Positions 25,030 to 37,999 of a stretch of DNA of 64,000 nucleotides are shown piece after piece (within the stretch, counting starts at the first letter, position 1; each line of letters begins with the position of its first letter). Made by a program: the position numbers and the translations under genes. The stretch comes from Trichobilharzia regenti (taxonomy: Eukaryota; Platyhelminthes; Trematoda; Strigeidida; Schistosomatidae), in the NCBI GenBank assembly GCA_944472135.2, contig CALYDD020000429.1, positions 106,325 to 170,324 on the forward strand. Direction: 5' to 3'. A model generated the notes under the pieces. It was not told where the DNA came from and did no database searches. It saw nothing but the letters and a program-made list of their open reading frames with translations.

Positions 25030-25300
25030 CATTTTTTATAAATTTGCCTCTTCCAACTTGATTCAGTATAGATGAATTAAGTTACAGAAAAAATAATAAG
25101 GATCTCTTAACGTCAAGAAATTTAGTCTTTACTCCACTATTGAAAATTTTTGAATGTGTGTACAACGATTTCATTGTAATCGAAAAAGTGTCGCTTCTCT
25201 CCGGGGAGGTGGGAATATTCCCTACGAATGTATGACAACCAACTTTCGCCTCAGCAACTCTCTTGCATATTGTGCATTGCAGTAGCGGCTGGTGTCAGAC
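25030..25300 (+). repeat. Module R2, divergent copy
   Basis: It shares with 27740-28000, 31990-32260 and 37270-37560 the order 'ttccaacttg', 'attgaaaatt', 'gtgtcg', 'tgacaacc' and 'gcagtagcg'. It is the oldest-looking of four copies. Confidence 0.65.
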
Positions 25301-26360
25301 ATGATGCATATCGATGTAAATTGAAAGACGGAAGATATATGTATGTTTTGATATTATGTTGTTGAGTTATTATACAAAATATACTAGTCTACATAAGAAA
25401 TAATTAGCAATCATGAATGCCATGGTAAGATATAGTCGAAGTGTCAATATATTAAAACAAATATTTTAAATTCAATACAAACGCAATAAAAGGTGTTCTT
25501 ACTCTTCCCTGAAAATAATTTTAAAGATTGTGGAAATTTACTAATTATTCTTAAACCCTGGGAAGAGTGAAAATAAGAATAGTTATGTAGGTTATGGGAA
25601 GAGTCATAGGTATGAATTATGGATTAGAAAAATGATTTATTAAGTTTGTACATGTATCCTCGGCAAACAAAAACAAATTCTGTCCCCTAATGCATGATGT
25701 TGGTGAGATTACTCACTAGACTACATCACTGGATATAAACATTCGGGTTGAGTTAGTAAATGGTTAGTAATTTCGGAAAAACATTTTGTTCAATGGAAAG
25801 ATGTGCACATGTAGCACTCACAAAGTTAACTTGTTCATTTGTCTACCGTTGCTGAGTTAAACGTCAGAGTGGTGCAAATATTCAACATCTAGGAGCTGAT
25901 ATTTCAAATATTAAATCGAAGGGAAAAATCATAAGGTAGTACTTACAGAAAAGAACTGGAAAATATTCAAAATATGAATTCCAAAATGAAGTCATGGAAA
26001 CAAATAAAATAATTTAATCTACAGTGAAAAGCTGACAAAACACATGGCAAAAGAAACCACAGGATTCGATAAACGTTTGATGGTAACAGCAACAGTCTAT
26101 GAAAACAAAGCGCCAAATTGAAAATAAACTTCAGGACATAGCAATGAGAACATATAATTTCTCTTAATCTTGTATTCTATTTGCTGAACACACTTCTAAA
26201 CAATCTGATCACACACGGACTTGATATTGGAATATAGGTGAAATAAAAAACGCGACAGTGAGGGGAAAATAGATTTAGATCGATTTTAAACGACATACTA
26301 AGGGTCATAGTAACACCGAAGTGATAAATACAGCAGGACACGACGTCATATTGACTAACT
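25301..26360. other. AT-rich DNA; contains an inverted match to 29955-30020
   Basis: Read on the minus strand, 26177-26245 encodes PCVIRLFR; the same peptide is read on the plus strand at 29960-30005. This is a short inverted repeat between the two places. It is treated as repeat-derived, not as a gene. Confidence 0.45.
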
Positions 26361-26362
26361 GA

Positions 26363-26522
26363 CATCTCCTTATGAACTTGTCTGAATAATTATTCGTGAA
26401 ATGGCACCTTACAGCTGAAGAACACAACAAATATGTATTGAATAGAAAATTAATGATGAATAAAGATAATTGTAACAAATTTCGGCTGATGATAATTATG
26501 CAGACAAGTTCATGAGGAGATA
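26363..26522. repeat. Inverted repeat with about 32 bp arms
   Basis: The arm at 26363-26394 ('catctccttatgaacttg' onward) pairs with 26492-26522 ('acaagttcatgaggagat') with few mismatches, around a spacer of about 97 bases. It could be the hairpin of a small non-autonomous element. Confidence 0.6.
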
Positions 26523-26699
26523 TACACTAGTCGGAACACCGATACACACTCTTCAACTCGCCACATAGAAAGCCATATATACCATACCATCCTATATGAA
26601 TGATAACAGCAGCTTAGTATCATCAAAAAGATTTAATACTTCTGTAAAAATCACTTTATATGCAGCTATGCTCATAATTTTTCGAGAATGTGTAGCCGC

Positions 26700-27060
26700 T
26701 ATATCCACCTAGGCACTTTCAACATGCGAAACATGGCGTCGAGTATTACTGTATTAACGAATTTTAATGTATAGGTGGACAAACAAACATAAGGAGGAAT
26801 TTTCGATCTCTACAAAAAACGAGTTTATAGCAGGTTCCTAAATGGCTTCCGAGGCAAATCCAGTCCTGAGAACACAATGATAGTGAAAACAGACAAACTA
26901 GCTCTTCTACTTCGAAATATATTGTAGAGTAGGACATGAAATTGTTCTTGACACGTCCTTTGATCTCATCTTTAAAACGCTTTTATGCAGTATCCTAAAG
27001 TCTGTTGAATTTCTCGCAACTGGTGAGTTTATACCCAATTTATGCATCGTGTGCAGCAAA
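26700..27060 (+). repeat. Module R5, copy 1
   Basis: Diverged relative of 29555-29790. Shared parts are 'ttcctaaatggc', 'gcaaatccagtcc', 'aggac', 'cacgtc' and 'gcaactggtgagttta'. The opening phrase resembles the untranslated start of schistosome non-LTR elements, but no coding part follows. Confidence 0.6.
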
Positions 27061-27319
27061 ATTTATTCTTGAAGTGATCTTTAGTTGATGCGTTTATCGA
27101 TAAATATAAGATATAAATTGGATGGTTATAGAAGAAGGAAATTGAGGGTGAAAATTATACACATTTGATTCATGGAAAGAATTTAGAATGGAAAAATTAT
27201 TTCGACTTACGGTTCACTGGAATCCAAAATATGGCGATGTATTTACACAAAATTCGAGAAATGGTGGAGGTATGATTCGAACGTACTGCATAAAATGCTC
27301 ATATGAAATAACTCTGAAA

Positions 27320-27585
27320 CAAGAAACATTGAAACGATGAACATAACCACTGCTATCCGAAATTCACTAGCCTGACAAATCAACAACGAACGAATTTCAG
27401 ATTACTCGCAGGTGTTAAGTGATTGCGACCTTACTCACTACTATACGAGTTTGATTCGCACAAGTCAAAACCGTCTTTACAAGTTCAGAAATACACCGAT
27501 CAAGAGAAATCCACAAAAGTGTTTTAACTATGTCAGTCAAGCATCGTTGAGTCAGTAAATCACTCAGTCAGACAACCATTGGAAA
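27320..27585 (+). repeat. Module R3, copy 1 (divergent)
   Basis: Matches 31340-31450, 34132-34280 and 39790-40070: 'ccactgctatccgaaattc', 'tttcagattactcgc', 'caccgatcaagagaaatcc' and 'gtgagtcagtaaatcac'-like phrases. Confidence 0.75.
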
Positions 27586-27599
27586 ACCTGCGAAGACTG

Positions 27600-27636
27600 G
27601 ACACCCGTTCTGTCCTAATTTTGGACTCTTCATCAG
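27600..27636 (-). ncRNA. Hammerhead ribozyme-like core, decayed
   Basis: On the minus strand CTGATGA (27636-27630) is followed by AGAGTCC, an A/T loop, GGAC, then AGAAC where CGAAAC is expected, and GGGTGTCC. The GTCC/GGAC stem II is intact and the spacing to GTC equals that of the core at 23097-23133 (37 bases). The mutated catalytic CGAAA box argues that it is inactive. Confidence 0.5.
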
Positions 27637-27699
27637 TACTCACCCACCGGCGTATTTCACGGAAATAGTGCGTTCACAAATTCTTCCGAATCAAGCTGA

Positions 27700-28120
27700 T
27701 AGTTATGAAGCAAGTGTATTATAAATCCCAATCTTCCAGCTTGATTCAATTGAGAAGAAGTAAGTTCCGGAAAAAATATCATGACTCCTTCAGCCTCCAG
27801 CAGTTAACGTTGTGGTACACATTGAAAATTGTTGGATGTGAGGACAAAGATTTCTTTGTTAACGAAGGAGTGTCGGTTCTCCACTGAGAGGTGTGAAAAT
27901 CGCATACTACAATGTGACAACCCATTCTCGTTTCAACGACTCTCTTGTATATTGTGTATCGCAGTAGCGACTTGTGTCAGAAGTGATCGACATGTTTGAT
28001 TTCTTTTCGTCTGTAATTCAAGCTGACTGGTCCACTTCAATTACTAAATTTCTTCAAACACACCAGATTCTTGTGGATATAAACAGACTTGAACACTGAT
28101 GATAATAGGATATCTGTCAA
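27700..28120 (+). repeat. Module R2, copy 2
   Basis: From about 27826 ('gaaaattgttggatgtgag') it is almost identical to 32075-32360 and 37379-37590. The first 120 bases are more diverged. The frame at 27705-27887 lies inside this repeat and shows no family resemblance. Confidence 0.85.
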
Positions 28121-28489
28121 ATCTCAGAATAAATTTCAACATCATTTAATAGATAGAAGATGGTGTATATCTGAGTACACACTATCTCGTGAAAATTCTA
28201 TGTTAACATGTGAATTTATCCTTTGCCTTTTTCTGAAACTGATTCTGATCTTGGAATAACAACTATGTATGAATCCGTTAAGATCTTTTTTACTATACTC
28301 ATAGGATAACAGAAGAGTACAAGTGTATAAAATGTTTCGGCTGTGTAACTCACGTTTCTCTGAAAAAAGAATTGTATTTCGATGTTTAGAAAACACTGTT
28401 GATAGATATTTGACCTTATAATAAAAAAATTAGAAAGTCCGTATCGAATTGATTCATTGCAAACAAATAATGCTGTTAAAGAGGAAAGG
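28121..28489. other. Spacer without recognised feature
   Basis: Overlapping minus-strand frames (28142-28396, 28216-28530) lack recognisable domains or a convincing gene context. Confidence 0.35.
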
Positions 28490-28570
28490 TTGAGCATGAG
28501 GCTAGTAACTCCATCCTGTAAAATGAACACTGCCGCAGAAACTTCAAGCCACTAGCTTGAAACCCTATTT
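28490..28570 (+). repeat. Fragment of the dispersed SINE/non-LTR-like repeat also at 20275-20345
   Basis: Shares 'ggctagtaactccatcctg'-type and 'cagaaacttcaag' phrases with the downstream half of the tRNA-like element at 20150-20330. Confidence 0.45.
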
Positions 28571-28755
28571 TCCAATGGGGAAGGTGAAGGTAAAAAACGG
28601 ATAATGGGAAGAAGGATTGCTCGCATTCAACGAATTTCCTTGTTGCAGTGCCTAACTTCAGAAGAGTCATGTTTTCCGGTGTATGTGACATTTAAGATGC
28701 CACGCTATGCTAAGTGGCTTAATATCAAGATGCGGAAAGGTTTCAAACAAACTGA

Positions 28756-28830
28756 ATATTTCATGGGAAACGAAATGCTCACGAAAGAAAAGCTGACTTA
28801 TGATAATCAGATAGGCAACCTCTCTACCAG
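28756..28830 (+). pseudogene. Duplicated exon A, copy 1 (splice donor lost)
   Basis: The segment translates to KEKLTYDNQIGNLSTR and aligns with the copy at 38477-38540, which ends at a good donor (gtgagt). Here the donor position reads 'atgatt', so it is not usable. The DNA similarity extends into the following intron-like sequence ('cagaaatgagtagt'). I do not recognise the protein. It is part of a repeated gene fragment. Confidence 0.45.
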
Positions 28831-29254
28831 ATGATTGTTGATGAAGCAAAGCTGATTTCATCCAAGCCTTCGAACACAGAAATGAGTAGTGGAAAATAAG
28901 AGTTCATTGAAGTACGTGATACTTTCTTATTTCTTACCGTGTAATTCTGTGTAATATGCAAATAAATATATATCCGTACAAATTTATACATATCATAATA
29001 ATAGCTTCATTGTGGAAAATATTTCATACAAAGAAGTATGAAATGCCATTATTTAAAACTATTGTATTTTCAGGTAGTTTGCAGCTGATGAGAACCTGTC
29101 AAATAGAATGATATCATTTTATACTGCAAATCTGGTCTTTCTTTCTATCGAAATTTATCAAGGGAACCAAATGTATGAAAATATTCTAAATTATAATGTA
29201 CAATTCACTTCGTAGCTTATTATGTATTATTTTCTCTTCATTCGGAATTTTCAG

Positions 29255-29355
29255 GTAAGACAGCCATCTCCAACACATCATGTGACTTAATGCTGTTCTG
29301 TCTAGAGCACAGACTAGCCCCTTATGCCATTTGGGAAGGCGTCAATAAATCTACA
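29255..29355 (+). pseudogene. Duplicated exon B, copy 1
   Basis: The sequence follows a plausible acceptor (ttttcag at 29248-29254). In the frame starting at 29257 it reads KTAISNTSCDLMLFCLEHR, then LAPYAIWEGV, and aligns with KITISSTSGDAVLFDLQHR at 38789-38898. Intron-like sequence upstream ('cttcgtagctta') is also shared. The partner protein is unknown to me. The upstream exon copy is broken, so this is a relic unless other transcripts use it. Confidence 0.45.
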
Positions 29356-29554
29356 AAAGCTGAATAATGGTCTTTATTTTTACAAGTCATATGACGATGT
29401 GGACAACTGCACGCGGATGAACAGCTATAAAGACATACTTGCAGCAGCCTTCTTATCATCTTCATTTGATGATAGTGACTTCTGGATTATGCTCCATAAC
29501 TCCTTCAGCCATAAATACAGAGAGAGGACTCATTGATCTCTGCATATAAGGGCT

Positions 29555-29790
29555 TCAGGGGATGTTCCTAAATGGCGCTAGGGGCAAATCCAGTCCCTGA
29601 AACCCATTAATAGTAAAGACATACGATTAAGGTCCTCTATTGCGAAACACACAATAAAGATAGGACTTAAAACTGATGTGTACACGTCTTTCGGCCTATT
29701 TGTATAACGTGTTCAGGGCGTATCGTAGGGTTTGTGGAAGTACTAGCAACTGGTGAGTTTAAACCACATTTATGCTATCAAAAACAATGC
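29555..29790 (+). repeat. Module R5, copy 2
   Basis: Diverged partner of 26700-27060, ending near 'gcaactggtgagtttaaacc'. Confidence 0.6.
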
Positions 29791-30271
29791 GTCATTTTAT
29801 TACACTTCTTTTGGTAAACTTTGTTTTAATAACATGATATATGCCCTATCATTTCTCTTCCATTTGAAAGTGAACTTCGTCGTTGTTTCGACCTCCAATA
29901 TGTACTTTTAGCTTGACCTATGTGTATTTTCTCCCTTATTATCTCATTTTTGATTTCATGTATACTCCAATAACAAATCCGTGTGTGATCAGATTGTTTA
30001 GAAATATGTTCCAGAAATACAATACACGATCCAAACAGAGTACACATTCTTGTTGCATTGTCACAATCAGCGAATGGAACTAGTTGATTCATACTCTAAA
30101 AAAATGATTTCACCTGAAAAGTATTGGTGAGATCATCTAACGCCACTAAGCAAATCCAAGATGAATGCATATACTAAAACATTGCTAGAGAATTTCTTAT
30201 CATTAATTTGGAAATCACACTAGGATATACATCATAACCTATGAATTATTCAGCTACTCAGAAAAAGTAGA

Positions 30272-30594
30272 ACACAGAAATTTGAACTCCAATATGAAGT
30301 AAGTCGCAGTTCATTCAGATTTCCTTTTCGGATACACAGTGGAAAATTTCCAAACACTGATATTGTGATGCAATCAATATCATATGAAATGCCGTCTTCA
30401 TCCGGGAAATATCATAAGCGTATACACACATATTTGATACACATCAAGGAATGGACATGTGGGAGTCAGTAGCTTAGATTAACTTCAGTGAGTCCACACA
30501 AATTCAGCTGCTGACACAATGAACTATCCTGCTAGTGAATACATCAACGATCATGTTCAGAAAAGTATATCTCCAATAATAATGACATTCATGG
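30272..30594 (+). repeat. Module R1, copy 2
   Basis: Near-identical to 24132-24453. Past 30594 the copies part company. Confidence 0.9.
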
Positions 30595-30764
30595 ATTTAG
30601 AAAAACATTTGCCAGACAAACACAGCTGCAGGAAACAACTTTTATCACCCTTAAGTATGATGATTTGGGATCTCTTTCGTTATTCTAGATGAATCAAGTA
30701 TTCTTTATTCCTCTGAGTAATGCTATAGATTGAATCTCACCAAAATCAATTTGAAAATAGCATA

Positions 30765-30890
30765 GTATAGTACTAGATGGCTGAGGGCAATCGGCAGGAA
30801 GCCTTGGACCTAGGTTTCATGCTAGTCTACACCAATCTGATGACTAGAGGCATCACACAAGGTACTAGTGTCAAATCAAAATAGCATTGC
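30765..30890 (+). mobile_element. SINE-like sequence
   Basis: It begins 'actagatggctgagggcaat' and contains 'cggcaggaagcc' and 'ggacctaggtttcatgctag'. The A-box-like 'tggctgagggc' and B-box-like 'ggtttcatgc' fit a tRNA-derived promoter. The reverse complement of 640-770 is a relative. Confidence 0.5.
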
Positions 30891-31339
30891 ATGTCAAGAG
30901 AGGCACAATAATTGTCGAAATTATCTCTCGTTTATGCACTTAACAACTGTCCTAGGAATCTAAATTCGATGCTTATACAGAGTGAATCGAAAACGAGAAT
31001 AATAATTTTGAATAGAAGAATTGCATTAAATAAATACAGTTAAAATTCCGTAATTGCCAAATAACCACGTAAAAAAATCGCTGAAAAAAGCGCTCTCACC
31101 TCGTTCTGTAAAAGAATTGAAATAAAGTAAAAAAAATTTCACTCAAACGTAAAAACAATATCCCGGTGAAAATTCAAAAATAATCCGATTCCTCAAAAGT
31201 GTGAAACATTGTGAATACGAAATTGAGGCTATAAATGTTACAACTGATAACCGAAAAAATCAAAAATCAAAAAGTCGATAGCTATCCAAAATAATTCAAG
31301 TGTATAACGACGAAAAAAAGTCAGTACACAAATAAATCT

Positions 31340-31790
31340 ATAAAAATAGTCACAAAAATCAGAAACACACCGATCAAGAGAAATCCACAAGAGTGTTTCA
31401 ACTATATCAGTCACAGTATCGGTGAGTCAGTAAATCACGGAGTCAGCAAGTCAGCATTCAGAATTTCCAGAAGGTTGAAAAACGAAACCGGAACAGAATG
31501 ACTCCAGAAAAGTTAGTTCAATTCAGTGGAAATCTACACATATGACAATGAAATAACCACAGACGGATCACAACGGACACTCGGCTACCCTCTTAGCTGA
31601 GAACAACCTTCATTGAAATATGCACTCGAAATAGATGAAGACGAAGACTTCAGGAAGCAATGAGATGATCATTTCGATTAATTTATTTTTTCCAGGATTC
31701 ACAATTCAATTTGGAAAATAGACACACAAGTTTTCATGTAGTTATGAAAGGAGCTCCACACTGAAATGGTCTCTGAGTAATGGAACCTGT
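31340..31790 (+). repeat. Module R3, copy 2
   Basis: Positions 31365-31790 match 34196-34621 with very few differences (offset about 2831). Here R3 runs almost directly into R2 at 31806, which is the uninterrupted arrangement. Confidence 0.9.
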
Positions 31791-31805
31791 TTTTCAGTTA
31801 CAACG

Positions 31806-32400
31806 TCTGTGCAAACCAAGTATCTGGAATGCTTTACCCTCGTTAACCTGTGGAATTTCTTGATTTATCTTAACGTTTGAGGAATATTCGTATATTTCAC
31901 AGAAATACATTGTGTTTAATGCTTTACTCATCCATAGGATTGCAGGTGATCCACGTTTCTGCAGCCATTTTGTAAATTTGCAGTTTTCAACTTGGTTCCA
32001 TTCAGTAGAAATTAATTACGAAACAAATAAATATGAATCTCTCAACATCTAGAAATTTACATTTGTGTTCCACAATTGAAAATTGTTGGATGTGAGGACA
32101 AAGATTTCTTTGTTAACGAAGGAGTGTCGGTTCTCCACTGAGAGGTGTGAAAATCGCATACTACAATGTGACAACCCATTCTCGTTTCAACGACTCTCTT
32201 GTATATTGTGTATCGCAGTAGTGACTTGTGTCAGAAGTGATCGACATATTTGACGTCTTTTCGTCTGTAATTCAAGCTGACTGGTCCACTTCAATTACTA
32301 AATTTCTTCAAACACACCAGATTCTTGTGGATATAAACAGACTTGAACACTGATGATAATAGGATATTTTTCAAATCTCTGAGTGAAGTTGAACATCAGA
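31806..32400 (+). repeat. Module R2, copy 3 (longest)
   Basis: Matches 37108-37600 from 'tctgtgcaaaccaag' onward and 27826-28110 in its second half. Confidence 0.9.
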
Positions 32401-32895
32401 TAGCCAATCTTGGAAAGTATTCGTCTTTTTGGACAACATGTCGTTACTTCATAGAAAAGCGCATCACAATTCATTTCTGACAGTTCTGTAAGTTATTGTG
32501 ACAATAGGTTAGAAGATGATTAGCATCCTCGTCCCCTTGTTATGTTAAAATTTTCAATATAGTTTGATGAAAACATTTGAGGTATATTAACTTACTCAAC
32601 ACTGATATCGCGAAATAGTTTGGAAAATTGGATGCGAAATTATTCCTAGAATACCTATTGTTCAAAACAAACTCATTGCATGCAACCACTACAAAAACAC
32701 CAACGAAAACTAACCATGAATCTTGAAATATTTCTTAGCATTAACTGATTCCAAAAATTCGTGCATTTTTTGGAAAACACTAACAAAATTACAGCTTGGT
32801 GTCTCAGCCTATTGTGGCAAAGGGATTTGTGGCTATACTTAGTCACCAGATGTCAAAATTCGGAACGATTTCCCACATGATAATTCATTTAAGTA
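32401..32895. other. Spacer, no gene recognised
   Basis: AT-rich sequence between R2 and the third exon A copy. No frame of interest. Confidence 0.4.
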
Positions 32896-32896
32896 A

Positions 32897-32965
32897 ATTA
32901 TTTGCTCACGAAACACAGCATCCCAGATAACAGAAAAATAGGAAGCTTGTCTATCAGATAATTAT
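32897..32965 (+). pseudogene. Duplicated exon A, copy 3 (diverged, splice donor lost)
   Basis: 'tttgctcacgaaa', 'ataggaagcttgtctatcag' and then 'ataattattgatg' align with 28771-28845. As in copy 1 the donor position begins with AT rather than GT. No exon B copy is seen downstream. Confidence 0.4.
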
Positions 32966-33577
32966 TGATGGGGTAAAACTGATTGTGTTGCAACTGTCAA
33001 ACACAAAAAAGAATAAATCTATATTAGTATGTATGGTAAACAGTTTTGCACTACTCACGAAGATATGCTGGAAAAACAGCAATTATATAAATGAAAACGT
33101 ATTGTACATCTTCGAATATATAAATAAGTATTGCAGTTAAGAAGGATCATATCAACAGAAATGGAACCAAAGTTCTAAAAAAATTAAGGCGATGTCTCGA
33201 AATGTTTCAGATTTAAAGTTGGCATCAATGAAAGTCGAAAACTGAGAAAACGTCAAATCTTAAGTTAAAGATAACCACACTGATATCAGTAAAATGTTTC
33301 ACCAAAAGAAACAACAAACAGATGTAATTATAAATATAAATAATGAATATACTTCGAGAGACGAACAAAATATTTTAGCGAAGATGGAATATGAACGTGA
33401 TTATATGAGACAAAGTTGAAACGTGCAGACAAATGCATTAATAAACTTCAATGAAATGAAATATCAGAATAGAGAATGCATCTACCGCCGTCATCAGAAA
33501 AGCATATCACCAATATTAATGACATTGATGGATGGATATAAAACAAAATTTGCAGGAAAGATATACGTAAAGGGAAT
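32966..33577. other. Spacer with a remnant of module R1
   Basis: Positions 33490-33535 resemble the right end of R1 ('cagaaaagcatatcaccaat'). The rest is A-rich and non-coding. Confidence 0.4.
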
Positions 33578-34621
<1,044 letters not shown>

Positions 34622-35232
34622 TATTCGTTTACTACATTTAAGATACATTTTATTATCGTAGTCGCCATGTAGCAATCATAAGAATATTTGTGTTTAATGT
34701 TTTTTGGAATCTACGGCAGTTAGATCCATTTTTCCATATAAACATTAGCAGAACACTTGGAGAAGGGTCAAAAACTGGTTATTGAGAAATGTTAATAACT
34801 GGATTTTCAATTTTGATTTCATACTAATCTCCACCATCTCATTATGTATCCCAGCTCTTGAGGAATATGCTAATATGCTGATTCTTCTAAATGCGTGCAA
34901 TTAGAGAATCTGCTTTAGATACGGCTCCACTCTCATTAGCAGGTATTTGCACATTTTCCGGATAAGTAATACGCACTTAAATTCTATCGAGGATAATACG
35001 CTTACTCGGATCTGAAACCAAATGATTGTTAATGAATATTTATTTGAAATTGTGATTGAAAACACTAAAAGATCCGAAGGTTCTATGAAAGGATTCTGAT
35101 ATATGTCTTTACTCTGAAACAATGAGAACACCAAATTGAAACGGTAACCATGACCACTGGTATCCAAAGATCAGTGGTCCGATAAATTAACAACAAACAA
35201 ATTTCAGATTATTCGTGGGTATATAGTGACTG
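34622..35232 (+). other. Left part of the insert, ending in a partial module R3
   Basis: The last 90 bases ('accactggtatcc' to 'tatagtgactgtgacc') match the opening of module R3 and stop where the CR1-like element begins. The remaining 500 bases have no partner. The minus-strand frame at 34901-35167 shows no family resemblance. Confidence 0.55.
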
Positions 35233-37107
35233 TGACCGATAGCTGCTACCTTGACGTGGTAGTCGTGCCTGCACACAGCGATGACCTAACAAGTTACACT
35301 GACTAGAATCAATGTTCCTGTAGGTCCTGTCATGCTAGAAAGTTGTTAGGATAGCAATTAGACAAAAAGCAGTTACCGGCATAGTGTAAGAATCTTTCTT
35401 ACACTACACTGCGGGTCTCTGGGCGAAGTCGTACTGCTCTGGAATAGGGGTTATTAACTGCAGTGAGGTGTTTTCCTCAGATCACCATCATGACAGCTTT
35501 GCTGCCTCTCCACTATGGAGAGAGGGGGTTAGGAAAAGTTGACCCCGAAATTCCACACCTCAACTTACCCTACGGTGGACCGTAACCGACGGTAAGTTTC
35601 CATATTAGTTTGTTTATTAGATGTATCACACAGTGAAAGAGCATTATTTACTGGATGACGTTTCGAACACAATTTATTGTTCACAATCATATCAGTTTAT
35701 AGATGTTAAGTTTACCAATACGGAACCAAACCAAGAAACCAGTTCATACAGGCCGTGTGTGACCTGCCTCAAGCAGTTGTACCCTGGACTCTGAGGTCAC
35801 CCAACACAAATACTCTCTTTGTTTCAGGTACCCAAAGAATCAAACAGCTTCCACAGTGTGGGCAACCGGGAATTAACAACCGCTCACTCACTTCCAAAAG
35901 CACACGAAGCCTTCCTAAGCATCATTCTCCTCTACCCACATCACCTTCGTCATCCTATCCCCCTACTGCAGTTAGTACTGTTCTTCAGGTTAGTGAGGCA
36001 ACTTCATTTCACCCTGTGACCACAAATAACGATGAATGTCATAGAAACACCCGAGATGGCCTTTAAAAGTCATGTTTCCTACTTCATATAGGGGCATTTA
36101 ACGTCAGAACCCTCTGCCAAATCGGACAACAGGCATCGCTAGCAAGAACTCTGGCATCTCGAGCCATGGATGTATGTTGTTGTTAAGAGACACGCATACA
36201 AGACCCGAGTGTGGTCATTCACTAAACCTCACCCGTTCAACAAGGTGAATCAGCAAAATTCACTTTAAGAGTGTCAGGAGACCCTTCAGCTTGCTTGCAG
36301 GGACTCGCAGGTTTAGAGATAGCATCGAGTGTTAGGGCAGATAAATCACTTCTTGACTGGATCCTAGTATATATTCGTATGTGTGCGGTACATCTGAATA
36401 GGTCTGTTAAAAGAAAGACAGCGCTACCTGTCGTTGCTTTTTTCGCAGTCCCCGCCTACGCTGAAGTTCAGATGAACTGAAGGATGATTTATACCTGAAA
36501 CTGTCTAATTGGCTGCAAAAAGGAAAACGTTCTGACATAGTTGTTTTAGCAGGCGACTTCATTGACCAAGTAGGAAAGTTGTACCAGATTGAGAAGCGTG
36601 TAGGTAGTACGTATGGAGTTCCTTGTCAACAAGACGACAATGGTGATCATCTTCTACAGTTTTGCTCAGATTATCATCTGTTCCTAGTCGGCACTAACTT
36701 TAGGCACAAAGGGAGACACTGCGCAACCTGGCGACCTCCATCACCAAATCAACGCTGGACTCAGATAGACCACAAAACAATAGAGTATCGTTGACGAGGG
36801 TGGGTAGAAGACTGCCACAGAGCAGCAGTACCAGATGATATGACTCTTAAGGTATTTAAGTATGGTAGAGACAGTTTACTGTCTGCATTACTTGAGGTAC
36901 TAGGGAGCGCCTGGGAATCAGAGGAAGTCCCGTCAGGTTGATGTAAGCCACTGATCATCCCTAAATAGAAGAAGGGAGACAAGTCTTCCTATGATAATCA
37001 CAGAGGGATCAGCTTGACTAATATAATATCTAAAGTCCTGGGATCAATAATCATGCTTGGACTAAGGGGTGCTCCGAAGGCACGAAAACGGGAGAGCCAG
37101 GCAGGCT
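35233..37107 (+). pseudogene. CR1-like non-LTR retrotransposon, internally deleted and 3'-truncated
   Basis: After a GC-richer leader (35233-35750) a first open frame (35755-36066) encodes a Ser/Pro/Thr-rich peptide, as in the first protein of CR1-type elements. The endonuclease follows: GAFNVRTLCQIGQQ at about 36088-36130, QETRIQDPS near 36185, LAGDFIDQVGK near 36550 (the usual asparagine after GDF is changed), CATWRPPSPNQRWTQIDH near 36720-36772. The sequence then jumps into the RT region, LIIPK, KKGDKSSYDNHRG and ISLTNIISKVLG near 36950-37040, and stops at 37107 against module R2. Stops and shifts occur, for example in the CCxxET stretch. A live copy would nick DNA and reverse-transcribe its own RNA; this one is dead. 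The clade is inferred from motif style. Confidence 0.75.
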
Positions 37108-37605
37108 CTGTGCAAACCAAGTATCTGGAATGCTTTACCCTCGTTAACCTGTGGAATTTCTTGATTTATCTTAACGTTTGAGGAATATTCGTATATTTCA
37201 CAGAAATACATTGTGTTTAATGCTTTACTCATCCATAGGATTGCAGGTGATCCACGTTTCTGCAGCCATTTTGTAAATTTGTAGTTTTCAACTTGGTTCC
37301 ATTCAGTAGAATGTAATTACGAAACAAATAAATATGAATCTCTCAACATCTAGAAATTTACATTTGTGTTCCACAATTGAAAATTGTTGGATGTGAGGAC
37401 AAAGATTTCTTTGTTAACGAAGGAGTGTCGGTTCTCCACTGAGAGGTGTGAAAATCGCATACTACAATGTGACAACCCATTCTCGTTTCAACGACTCTCT
37501 TGTATATTGTGTATCGCAGTAGTGACTTGTGTCAGAAGTGATCGACATGTTTGACGTCTTTTCGTCTGTAATTCAAGCTGACTGGTCCACTTCAGTTAAT
37601 AAGTT
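37108..37605 (+). repeat. Module R2, copy 4
   Basis: Matches 31806-32300 almost without change. It marks the right edge of the 2.5 kb insert (34622-37107). Confidence 0.92.
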
Positions 37606-37999
37606 TAGTCCATCACATGAAATTTTCAAATACGTTGAAAGACTAGACAACTTTCGTGATAATTTTTCGCTTGTTTAATTATTTTGTTGCTTTTTTACTT
37701 GAATGTTTGTCAAGAGTTTTAACTTCGATTATTTCATCTATTATTTGAAGTTAAATATTTTTGAATATTTACTGATTTTAAATGCCTGATATGTCAATAT
37801 CTTGACATATTTTGAATACTGCTATGAGTGTACACGATATTTCATATTTTTTGAGGCTTGTATCAGATCCAGGAATGAGTGAATTTTTACTTTTCCTGGC
37901 ATGGGATTCAAATTTCACTGCCTCTCTCTATTTCAATATTTTATTTTTGATTACAGCTTCATTCCACACTGTATTTTCGGTACTAGTATGGAATTTTCA
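37606..37999. other. AT-rich spacer
   Basis: No repeat partner or gene recognised. The frames at 37812-38015 and 37901-38137 run into the tRNA-like SINE. Confidence 0.4.
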
